A DNA stretch of 5,396 nucleotides. Source: Negativicutes bacterium UBA1444. Its GTDB lineage: Bacteria > Bacillota > Negativicutes > UBA1444. Position numbers and translations under genes: made by a program. Positions within the stretch are counted from its first letter, which is position 1. Every line of letters begins with the position of its first letter. Below the pieces are notes generated by a model. It searched no databases, was not told the DNA's origin, and saw only the letters and a list, made by a program, of their open reading frames with translations. Where the stretch lies: contig DCTI01000214.1 in assembly GCA_002329525.1 (NCBI GenBank), positions 235 to 5,630 on the forward strand, written 5' to 3'. Of the stretch, positions 1 through 5,396 are shown piece by piece.

Positions 1-417
1 CAGCTGCAGCGCGTCCCGGTCGCCGGTGACGATCAGGAACTCCTGCCGCGGCGACGCCTGGGCCGCCAGCGTCCCGATGATATCGTCGGCCTCGAACCCT
101 TCCACTTCCAGGACGGTGATTCCCATCGCTTCGAGCACTTCCCGCGCCATTGGAAACTGCTCGGACAGTTCCGTCGGCGTCGGTTTGCGCTGTGCCTTGT
201 AATCCGCGTATTCCTCGTTGCGGAAGGTTTTCTTTCCCTTGTCGAAGGCTACGACCATGCCGGCCGGTTGCCAGTCGGCCAGCAGTTTGACGATCATGTT
301 CGTGAAGCCGAACACGGCGTTGGTATACTGGCCGCTGGAAGTCGTGAGTGTCGGCAACGCGTAGAATGCCCGGTGAATCAGACTACTACCGTCGACGATA
401 ATGAATTTCGAATCCAT
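1..417 (-). CDS. polA: DNA polymerase I, N-terminal 5'-3' exonuclease part (3' end of gene outside window)
   Basis: Only the first 139 codons are present; the gene runs off the left edge. They match the start of the PolA 5'-3' exonuclease (flap endonuclease) domain, which removes RNA primers and damaged strands during repair and Okazaki fragment processing. Visible family motifs in order are VDGSSLIHRAFYALP (residues 8-22), YTNAVFGFTNM (31-41), VAFDKGKKTFR (56-66), the EADD cluster at 109-112 and VTGDRDALQL at 130-139. The acidic metal ligands expected of this nuclease family are all there: D9, D59, E109, D111, D112, D133 and D135. The ATG at 415-417 is preceded by a perfect AGGAGG (424-429) six bases upstream, which fixes the start. 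The gene begins 57 bases after the tkt stop with no convincing terminator between, so readthrough from tkt is plausible. Whether the proofreading and polymerase domains follow cannot be seen here; a stand-alone exonuclease is possible but less likely. Confidence 0.93.
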   Translation of the reverse strand, partial: MDSKFIIVDGSSLIHRAFYALPTLTTSSGQYTNAVFGFTNMIVKLLADWQPAGMVVAFDKGKKTFRNEEYADYKAQRKPTPTELSEQFPMAREVLEAMGITVLEVEGFEADDIIGTLAAQASPRQEFLIVTGDRDALQL

Positions 418-474
418 GGGCATCCTCCTGTGACTTTTGGCTTGCGAACGAGAATTTGTGGGGACGGAACCCGT

Positions 475-2460
475 CTATTTCAGCAACGGCAGAGCCCGTG
501 CCACGACATTTTCCGGTGCGAAGCCGAAATTGGTCATCACGGTCGGGCCGGGGCCGGAAGCGCCGAAATGGTCGATGCCCAGCGAAGCGCCCTTGCTGCC
601 GGTGTATTTGCTCCAACCCATCGTGATCCCGGCCTCTACCGACAGCACCGGTACTCCGGGCGGCAAAACAGCCTGCCGATACGCTTCGCTCTGTTCGTCG
701 AACAGTTCCCACGACGGCATGGAAACCACCCGCACCCGATAGCCTTTCTGCTCCAGCAGGATCGCCGCCTTGATGCTGATTTCCACTTCGGACCCGCTGG
801 CCAACAGAATGATCTGCGGCTTTTTCTGCTCCGCTTCCTGCACGATGTAGGCACCGTAAGGAACGCCGTCCGCCGCTGCATACTCGGATTCCTCCATGGT
901 GGTCAACTTCTGGCGGGTCAGGACCAATGCCACCGGTTTTTTTCGCTCGATGGCCAGTTTCCAGGCCGCTCTGGTTTCATTGGCTTCCGCCGGCCGCAGC
1001 ACGGTCAGGCCGGGAATCGACCGCAGGCTGGCCAGCTGCTCGATCGGTTGATGGGTGGGACCATCTTCGCCGACGCCGATGCTGTCATGGGTGAAGACGA
1101 AAATGGAATGCGTCTGCATCAATGCCGCCAGCCGCAGGGCCGGCCGCAGATAATCGGCGAACACGAAGAACGTTGCGCCGTAGGGAATCACGCCGCCATG
1201 CAGGGCCATCCCATTGACCATGGCGCCCATGGCATGTTCACGGATCCCAAAATGCAGGTTGCGGCCGGCGGGATTGGCCGTGCTGAAGTCGCCCAGCCCG
1301 TCGAGATATGATTTGTTGGAAGGCGCCAGGTCGGCGGAGCCGCCGATCAAAGACGGCAACAGCCCGGCGAGCTGGTTCATCACCTTGCCGGACGCTTCCC
1401 GGGTCGCCATGCCGCCGGCCGGAAACTCCGCAATTTTGTCCCGCCATCCCGTCGGCAGGACTCCGGCCATCGCATTGTGAAAAGCCAGCGCCTCCGCCGG
1501 ATATTGTTTCTGATACTCGGCGAACAGATTATTCCACTGGTCTTCGCCGTTCTTTCCCTTCTCCACGGCCTGCTGGCAATGGGCGGCGGCTTCCGCCGGC
1601 ACATGGAATCGCTTGTCGGGCGGCCAGGCCAAGGCTTCACGGGTGGCGGCGGCCGCGTCCGGGCCAAGTGGTTCGCCATGGGCGGCGGCGGTTCCCTGTT
1701 TCGGGCTGCCGAAGCCGATCTGGGTCCGCACCGCGATCAGCGACGGACGGTCCTTGTCTTCCTTGGCCAACCGAATCGCTTCCTCGATCAGGTTGAGATC
1801 ATTGCCGTCCGGTACCGTCAGCACCTGCCAGCCATAGGCCTGGAAACGCAGGCGGACGTTTTCGGTAAAGGCGATGTCCGTGCTGCCTTCGATCGAAATA
1901 TGATTATCATCATACAAATAGATCAGTTTGCCCAGCCCCAGCGTTGCCGCCAGCGAAGCGGCCTCGGCGCAGACGCCCTCCATCAGGTCGCCGTCGGAAA
2001 CCAGCGCATAGGTATAGTGGTCGACAATCGGCAGGCCCGGCTTGTTATACACCGCCGCCAGATGTTTTTCCACGGCGGCCATGCCCACGCCCATGGCGAA
2101 GCCCTGACCCAGCGGGCCGGTAGTTGCTTCCACACCCGGCGTCATTCCGTGTTCCGGATGCCCTGGCGTCCGCGATTCCCATTGCCGGAACTTCTTCAGC
2201 TCCGACAGCGGCAGATCATACCCGAATACGTGCAACAGGGCATACAGAAGGGCGGAACCGTGGCCCGCGGAAAGAACGAAGCGGTCCCGGTCGACCCATT
2301 GGGGATTCGCTGGATTATGCTTCAGGAAACGATCCCACAGCACGTACGCCATCGGCGCCGCTCCCAAAGGCAACCCCGGATGGCCCGACTTGGCCTGCTC
2401 CACGGCGTCTACCGCCAGGAACCTCAGTGTATTGACGCAACTCTGATCGGTCTGATTCAT
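475..2460 (-). CDS. tkt: Transketolase
   Basis: This complete 661-residue protein has the usual length for bacterial transketolase. The enzyme is cytosolic and thiamine-diphosphate dependent, and moves two-carbon ketol units between sugar phosphates in the non-oxidative pentose phosphate pathway. The N-terminal pyrophosphate-binding domain has GHPGLPLG (H27), SAGHGS (H67), H101, the ThDP/metal motif SDGDLMEG (155-162, D158) with DDNHISIEG (N186, I188) and AAHGEP (H261). The pyrimidine-binding domain from about residue 350 has GGSADL (D377), the catalytic-glutamate motif GIREHAMGA (E408), [16 protein letters not shown] (457-472, H470) and then LTRQ. The C-terminal domain covers about 540-661. 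The first motif position is Ser where many homologues have Gly (GDGD); this is conservative and not disabling. The ATG at 2458-2460 is the first usable start, because an in-frame TGA lies at 2479-2481. A modest GAAAGG site (2472-2477) sits 11 bases upstream, rather far. The gene starts 86 bases after the metF stop, so shared transcription is likely but not proven. Confidence 0.97.
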   Translation of the reverse strand: MNQTDQSCVNTLRFLAVDAVEQAKSGHPGLPLGAAPMAYVLWDRFLKHNPANPQWVDRDRFVLSAGHGSALLYALLHVFGYDLPLSELKKFRQWESRTPGHPEHGMTPGVEATTGPLGQGFAMGVGMAAVEKHLAAVYNKPGLPIVDHYTYALVSDGDLMEGVCAEAASLAATLGLGKLIYLYDDNHISIEGSTDIAFTENVRLRFQAYGWQVLTVPDGNDLNLIEEAIRLAKEDKDRPSLIAVRTQIGFGSPKQGTAAAHGEPLGPDAAAATREALAWPPDKRFHVPAEAAAHCQQAVEKGKNGEDQWNNLFAEYQKQYPAEALAFHNAMAGVLPTGWRDKIAEFPAGGMATREASGKVMNQLAGLLPSLIGGSADLAPSNKSYLDGLGDFSTANPAGRNLHFGIREHAMGAMVNGMALHGGVIPYGATFFVFADYLRPALRLAALMQTHSIFVFTHDSIGVGEDGPTHQPIEQLASLRSIPGLTVLRPAEANETRAAWKLAIERKKPVALVLTRQKLTTMEESEYAAADGVPYGAYIVQEAEQKKPQIILLASGSEVEISIKAAILLEQKGYRVRVVSMPSWELFDEQSEAYRQAVLPPGVPVLSVEAGITMGWSKYTGSKGASLGIDHFGASGPGPTVMTNFGFAPENVVARALPLLK

Positions 2461-2546
2461 TTGTACCCCAACCTTTCTTCACGATTTCATTGGAGGCGGC
2501 GACTCGCCGCAAATTGCCCCGCCGGTCAGCGCAGGCCGGTTTCGTG

Positions 2547-3389
2547 CTAAATCCGGGCAGTTTGTCTGGGCTTGTTCATCGTATATAAATGGATGCCGTC
2601 GACACCATGTTCCACCAGGTCCACGATCTGAGCGCAGGCGTAATCAATGCCGGCTTTTTCCATATCCGCCGGAGAATTCCCGTAACGGTTCAGCAGGTCC
2701 GTCAGCTTATTCGGAATGGAGGCGCCGCATAGTTCGGTCATCCGGCGAATCTGCGCCGCGTTCAGGACCGGCATCACGCCGACCGTCACCGGACAGTGGA
2801 TGCCGATCTTCGCCAGCTGATCGAGCATGTCATAGAACAGACGATTGTCAAAGAACAACTGCGTGATCAAAAAATCGGCGCCGGCCGTCACTTTTTGTTT
2901 CAGCCGTTCCCGATCCTGGGCCAGGCTGGGACATTTCGGGTGGCCTTCCGGATAGGCGGCGGCCGCGATGCAGAAATTGTGGCGCTCCCGGATATGAGCG
3001 ATCAGGTCTTTGGCGTACTCGTGATATTCCTCGCCATGGCCGCAGGGAATCTCCGGCGGCAGGTCGCCGCGCAACGCCAGTACATTTTCGATGTTCTCCC
3101 GTTGCAGCTGTTCCAACACCTCGTCAGTGGTCCGGCAATCTGCGCCGACACAGGTCAGATGGGCCAGCGTTTCCACGCCGTAATCGTTTTTGACCTTGGA
3201 AGCGATCTGGACGGATCGGGCGCAGGAGCTTCCCCCCGCGCCATAAGTCACGCTGATGTAGTCCGGACGCAGTTCGCTGAGCGCCGCCAGCGTATCAAAA
3301 ATCGTCTCGACGGGATAGTCGTGTTTGGGCGGGAAGATTTCGCAGGACACCACTGGTTTTCGGGACTGGAAAAGCTCGCAAATACGCAT
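2547..3389 (-). CDS. metF: 5,10-methylenetetrahydrofolate reductase
   Basis: This 280-residue protein belongs to the MetF family. It is a flavoprotein TIM barrel that reduces methylenetetrahydrofolate to 5-methyltetrahydrofolate, the methyl donor for methionine synthesis (and, in some anaerobes, for acetyl-CoA synthesis). Family motifs are SCEIFPPK (15-22, with the catalytic Glu at E17), SVTYGAGGSS (46-55), AHLTC (76-80), NVLALRGD (102-109, with the flavin-tuning Asp at D109), AAAYPEGHP (143-151), DFLITQLFFD (172-181, Q177) and the closing GVDGIHLYTMNK (262-273). The same frame stays open for 24 more codons to a TTG at 3459-3461. I chose the ATG at 3387-3389 because AAAGGA (3398-3403) lies eight bases upstream, the conserved MetF N-terminus begins there, and the longer version would run into the hairpin at 3429-3459. 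The usual family length is about 280-300, so nothing is missing. No redox partner subunit such as MetV is adjacent in the window. Confidence 0.95.
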   Translation of the reverse strand: MRICELFQSRKPVVSCEIFPPKHDYPVETIFDTLAALSELRPDYISVTYGAGGSSCARSVQIASKVKNDYGVETLAHLTCVGADCRTTDEVLEQLQRENIENVLALRGDLPPEIPCGHGEEYHEYAKDLIAHIRERHNFCIAAAAYPEGHPKCPSLAQDRERLKQKVTAGADFLITQLFFDNRLFYDMLDQLAKIGIHCPVTVGVMPVLNAAQIRRMTELCGASIPNKLTDLLNRYGNSPADMEKAGIDYACAQIVDLVEHGVDGIHLYTMNKPRQTARI

Positions 3390-3397
3390 GAAAAACG

Positions 3398-3403
3398 TCC
3401 TTT
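3398..3403 (-). promoter_or_regulatory. Ribosome binding site deciding the metF start
   Basis: On the minus strand the bases read AAAGGA, eight bases before the ATG at 3387-3389. This supports the 280-residue start over a longer frame that would begin at a TTG inside the upstream hairpin and has no Shine-Dalgarno sequence. Confidence 0.7.
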
Positions 3404-3410
3404 CATCGAT

Positions 3411-3459
3411 CTGAAAAAAGTTGAAAAGGCAGCCACCGTCGCAAAGCAACGGCGGCTGC
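3411..3459 (-). terminator. Probable rho-independent terminator after the HD-GYP genes (or attenuator in the metF leader)
   Basis: Arms at 3449-3459 (GCAGCCGCCGT on the minus strand) and 3429-3439 (ACGGTGGCTGC) form an 11-bp stem around a 9-base loop. Ten pairs are Watson-Crick and one is G-U when transcribed from the minus strand; on the plus strand that pair is an A/C mismatch, so the structure favours minus-strand RNA. It is followed by CTTTTCAACTTTTTTC, an interrupted T tract. It starts 32 bases after the HD-GYP stop codon at 3492-3494 and ends about 20 bases before the metF start. The obvious reading is termination of the HD-GYP transcript. The interrupted T run suggests termination may be incomplete, allowing some readthrough into metF. 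Confidence 0.7.
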
Positions 3460-3480
3460 AAACTTGCATGTCGATAATAA

Positions 3481-3510
3481 ATTGTAACAAATCAGGCGCT
3501 GATTAGTCCA
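3481..3510 (-). promoter_or_regulatory. Weak candidate sigma-70-type promoter for metF
   Basis: On the minus strand TGGACT (3505-3510, four of six matches to TTGACA) is followed after 18 bases by TACAAT (3481-3486, five of six matches to TATAAT), in the only clearly AT-rich patch of this gap. It overlaps the last codons of the HD-GYP gene. If it is real, transcription would start near 3475 and the hairpin at 3429-3459 would lie in the metF 5' leader. Short promoter matches like this occur by chance, so this is a suggestion only. Confidence 0.25.
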
Positions 3511-4565
3511 TAGATCGTGATGTCTCGTTTTTGTTCTAGATTGATAAATTGTCCGTCCGTCGTTTTCACCAGCGGCAGCCCGGCCGGGAAGGCCCCGGGA
3601 TGGACGATTTCCGCCTGACGGCCATCGCTGAGCATCACGATGTTGCCAGTCATGAAATCCTTCACATGGTACAGGAACTTACTGCACACCACCGGATCCA
3701 ATACATTGAACATCTGCCGGAACAGCGCCTCAACGACATGGTAGGGAGTCGTCCGGCGCCGGTAGACCCGATCCGAAGTCATGGCGTCATAAACATCGGC
3801 CACCGAGATGATCCGGGCAAACTCGTGAATGTTGCTGCCCCGCAGATGCAACGGATAACCGCTGCCATCCATCCGTTCGTGATGCTGCAGAACCGACCAC
3901 ATGATCACCAACGGCGTTCTGGGCACCTCTTTCAACAAATAATAGCCCTGGATGGTGTGGCGTTTCATGATGTCCATTTCTTCGGCCGACAATTTTCCCG
4001 GTTTGTTCAGGATCTCCGGCGGTACCTGGCTTTTGCCGATGTCATGCATCAGGCCGGCGAAAATCAGATCCCGCAGGTTTTGTCCCTTCAGGCCCATCCA
4101 TTTGCCAATCACTCCCGATAAGACCGCGACATTCACGGAATGTTCGAAAGTGTAGTCGTCCGTATGGCGGATCATCAGCAGATGGTTCATGACCCCCGGC
4201 GCATCCACCAGCGGATCGATCTTTTCATTCGCCAGTTCCTGCATGCGGGCCACCGGAACTTCCCGGAACAGACTGATTGACTTGAATGCGGTCTTGACCA
4301 GATCCACCGTGTCCTTATAATAGGCGTTGAATGCCTCCCGGTCGAACGACCAGGGCGTTTCCTGCGCAGTTTCAGGTCTGCTTTGCGGGAGGAGAACCGA
4401 CACCCGATCCACCCCCCACTGTTGCAGGAGGCGAATCCGATTATCCGTCAGAACGGTCCCCGCGCCCAAAATGGCTTTGCCGTCCTCGGAAGTCATGAGC
4501 TCCGCCACAATCATCCCTGCCTGCAGCTCGCTCACGCTATATTTTTCAACCTGTCTGTTCAGCAC
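3492..4565 (-). CDS. HD-GYP domain protein, predicted cyclic-di-GMP phosphodiesterase (complete copy)
   Basis: This 357-residue protein is predicted to be cytosolic; I see no signal peptide or membrane segment. Residues about 8-60 form a small N-terminal domain (SELQAGMIVAEL, then a gAGTVLT-like stretch) of a kind often found before HD-GYP domains. The HD-GYP domain covers about 125-290 with its metal and signature residues intact: H142 in FEHSVNVA, H174-D175 and K178 in LMHDIGK, H203 in KRHTIQG, H228-H229-E230 in LQHHER, DGSGYP at 233-238, and D257 in VADVYDAMTS. HD-GYP enzymes of this type hydrolyse cyclic di-GMP; activity here is inferred. Residues 303-357 form a further beta-rich domain (MTGNIVMLSDGRQAEIV, then DGQFINL). 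The start is a GTG at 4563-4565 with GGAGGA ten bases upstream; an in-frame TAA sits immediately before it, so no earlier start is possible. It is a paralogue of the neighbouring gene 34 bases upstream and probably shares its transcript. No receiver, PAS or other sensor domain is present, so the input signal is unknown. Confidence 0.9.
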   Translation of the reverse strand: MLNRQVEKYSVSELQAGMIVAELMTSEDGKAILGAGTVLTDNRIRLLQQWGVDRVSVLLPQSRPETAQETPWSFDREAFNAYYKDTVDLVKTAFKSISLFREVPVARMQELANEKIDPLVDAPGVMNHLLMIRHTDDYTFEHSVNVAVLSGVIGKWMGLKGQNLRDLIFAGLMHDIGKSQVPPEILNKPGKLSAEEMDIMKRHTIQGYYLLKEVPRTPLVIMWSVLQHHERMDGSGYPLHLRGSNIHEFARIISVADVYDAMTSDRVYRRRTTPYHVVEALFRQMFNVLDPVVCSKFLYHVKDFMTGNIVMLSDGRQAEIVHPGAFPAGLPLVKTTDGQFINLEQKRDITIYGLISA

Positions 4566-4575
4566 TTACCGCGAT

Positions 4576-4581
4576 TCCTCC
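4576..4581 (-). promoter_or_regulatory. Ribosome binding site for the GTG-started HD-GYP gene
   Basis: GGAGGA on the minus strand lies ten bases before the GTG at 4563-4565. The triplet just before the GTG is an in-frame TAA, so this site and the GTG together define the start. The next ATG in frame is codon 18, inside the conserved N-terminal domain. Confidence 0.7.
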
Positions 4582-4599
4582 ATGAAGCAACCTTTTCCG

Positions 4600-5396
4600 T
4601 TACGAGTGAAGCATTCTGCAAATAGACAGGTTTCGGTTCTTGTCCAGGTCCACAAAATCCCCTTCGCGCGTCCGCACCATCGGCCGGGTGCTGTCAAAGC
4701 GGTTGAGGAAAATCACTTCGCCCTGCTGGCCGTTGCTAAGTTCCACAACGTCTCCCACAAAGCGTTGACTCAACTTGTCGATAAATATCGTACAGATCTG
4801 GGTGTCCAGTTTGCTGACCATCTCGCGCCGCAAGGTTTCGACCGCTTCGTAGGGAGTCGCCCGCCGGCGATAACTCCGCACCGAAGTCATGGCGTCGAAA
4901 ACATCCGCCACCGCGATAATCTTGGCATACGGATGGATCTTGTCCTCCCGGACGGAAAGCGGATAGCCGCTGCCGTCGTCGCGTTCGTGGTGCTGTAAGG
5001 CGCACAGCAGAATACTGCGCGGCAGTTCCGTATTCTGCTTCAAAAACTTGTAGCCGCGAATCGAATGAAACCGGACCAGATTCATTTCCTCTTCCGTCAG
5101 CAGGTCCGGTTTGTTCAGGACCTTTAACGGAATCAAGGTTTTGCCGATATCGTGAAGCATGGCCCCCAAAATCAGCTCCTCGATCTCGCGATACGGACGA
5201 CCGGCCCAAAGCCCCAAACAACCGGCAATAATGCCCACATCCACCGAATGATGGTAAAGATAATCCTCCGAATGCGGCGCCATTTGCAGGTTGTCCATCA
5301 CCGTCGGGTCTTCGATCAACGGCAGCACACATTCTGTGACCATCTGGCGGATGTCATCCACTTCAAAGCCGTCGCGGACAAACCGCGCCCGGCCCA
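4600..5396 (-). CDS. HD-GYP domain protein, predicted cyclic-di-GMP phosphodiesterase (5' end outside window)
   Basis: The frame is open to the right edge, so the true start is not visible. A GTG at 5359-5361 could be read as a start for 253 codons, but 11 further sense codons precede it in frame and the complete paralogue next door has about 110 residues before this point, so I treat the gene as truncated by the window. Numbering from that GTG, the HD-GYP domain shows H38 in YHHSVDVG, H70-D71 and K74 in MLHDIGK, H99 in RFHSIRG, H124-H125-E126 in LQHHER, DGSGYP at 129-134 and D153 in VADVFDAMTS: a complete set of the family's metal-binding and signature residues. Residues 199-253 repeat the C-terminal beta-rich domain of the neighbour (VGDVVELSNGQQGEVI, then GDFVDLD). 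By hand alignment the two proteins are about 40% identical in the core. It is probably the first or an earlier gene of a two-gene HD-GYP unit. Hydrolysis of cyclic di-GMP is inferred from the family. Confidence 0.88.
   Translation of the reverse strand, partial: GRARFVRDGFEVDDIRQMVTECVLPLIEDPTVMDNLQMAPHSEDYLYHHSVDVGIIAGCLGLWAGRPYREIEELILGAMLHDIGKTLIPLKVLNKPDLLTEEEMNLVRFHSIRGYKFLKQNTELPRSILLCALQHHERDDGSGYPLSVREDKIHPYAKIIAVADVFDAMTSVRSYRRRATPYEAVETLRREMVSKLDTQICTIFIDKLSQRFVGDVVELSNGQQGEVIFLNRFDSTRPMVRTREGDFVDLDKNRNLSICRMLHS

Noticed and set aside
463..475. Hairpin GACGG-AAC-CCGTC at the tkt stop as a terminator
   Set aside because: The stem is only 5 bp with no T tract after it on the minus strand, so it is not convincing as a terminator.
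268..1311. Long plus-strand open frame (347 codons) opposite tkt and polA
   Set aside because: It lies antisense to well-supported transketolase and PolA codons, spans the gap between them, resembles no family and has low-complexity His/Arg/Gly-rich composition typical of shadow frames in GC-rich genes.
2522..2539. CCGG...CCGG inverted repeat after metF as a terminator
   Set aside because: Only four Watson-Crick pairs form; the extra wobble pairing would occur on the plus strand, not in the minus-strand transcript, and no T tract follows.
1477..2550. Plus-strand open frame of 357 codons opposite tkt
   Set aside because: It is antisense to the conserved ThDP-binding region of transketolase, with no recognisable motif and His/Arg/Gln-rich shadow composition. 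The motif-rich minus-strand frame explains the DNA.
3390..3461. 24-codon N-terminal extension of metF from a TTG
   Set aside because: The extension is encoded by the hairpin and T tract, has no ribosome binding site, and precedes the normal MetF N-terminus. The ATG at 3387-3389 has a well-placed AAAGGA.
3248..3490. Overlapping minus-strand frame with an ATG at 3467-3469 that might be a Cys-containing leader peptide for metF
   Set aside because: It does not stop before metF, continuing far into the gene in another frame, and has no ribosome binding site. It lacks the short length and codon run of an attenuation leader.
3390..3491. Possible SAM riboswitch or T-box upstream of metF
   Set aside because: The gap is only about 102 bases, and apart from the single hairpin I see no multi-helix SAM aptamer or T-box sequence. 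The space does not fit the common forms of either.
2796..3506. Plus-strand open frame of 236 codons opposite metF
   Set aside because: It runs through the terminator hairpin and antisense to metF motifs, and its translation resembles nothing known.

Overview
The window is a compact bacterial chromosomal segment in which every recognisable gene lies on the minus strand. In the direction of transcription (right to left) the order is: a 5'-truncated HD-GYP protein, a complete second HD-GYP protein, metF (5,10-methylenetetrahydrofolate reductase), tkt (transketolase), and the first 139 codons of polA (DNA polymerase I). Coding density is very high. The gaps are about 34, 102, 86 and 57 bases, and the open frames contain no frameshift or internal stop.

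The organism looks like a moderately GC-rich bacterium with clear Shine-Dalgarno sites (AGGAGG before polA, GGAGGA before the second HD-GYP gene). The PolA N-terminus, the short 280-residue MetF and the HD-GYP proteins with a small C-terminal domain remind me of Bacillota, perhaps Negativicutes. That is an impression from family resemblance; no rRNA or marker was available to settle it.

Region by region. Positions 3492-5396 hold two adjacent paralogous HD-GYP genes, predicted metal-dependent cyclic-di-GMP phosphodiesterases. Both keep the HD, HHE and GYP motifs and share a similar extra C-terminal domain of about 55 residues. A hairpin followed by T-rich DNA at 3411-3459 probably ends their transcription, or may act as an attenuator in the metF leader if a weak promoter candidate upstream of it is real. 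Positions 1-3389 hold metF, tkt and polA in the same direction with no convincing terminator between them, so they may be co-transcribed. They belong to different areas of metabolism (one-carbon/methionine, pentose phosphate, DNA repair/replication), so this reads as ordinary housekeeping gene packing rather than one pathway.

I found no mobile element, CRISPR array, tRNA, rRNA or recognisable riboswitch, and no convincing new system. The points most worth a second look are the tandem HD-GYP pair with its shared C-terminal domain, and the hairpin in front of metF.
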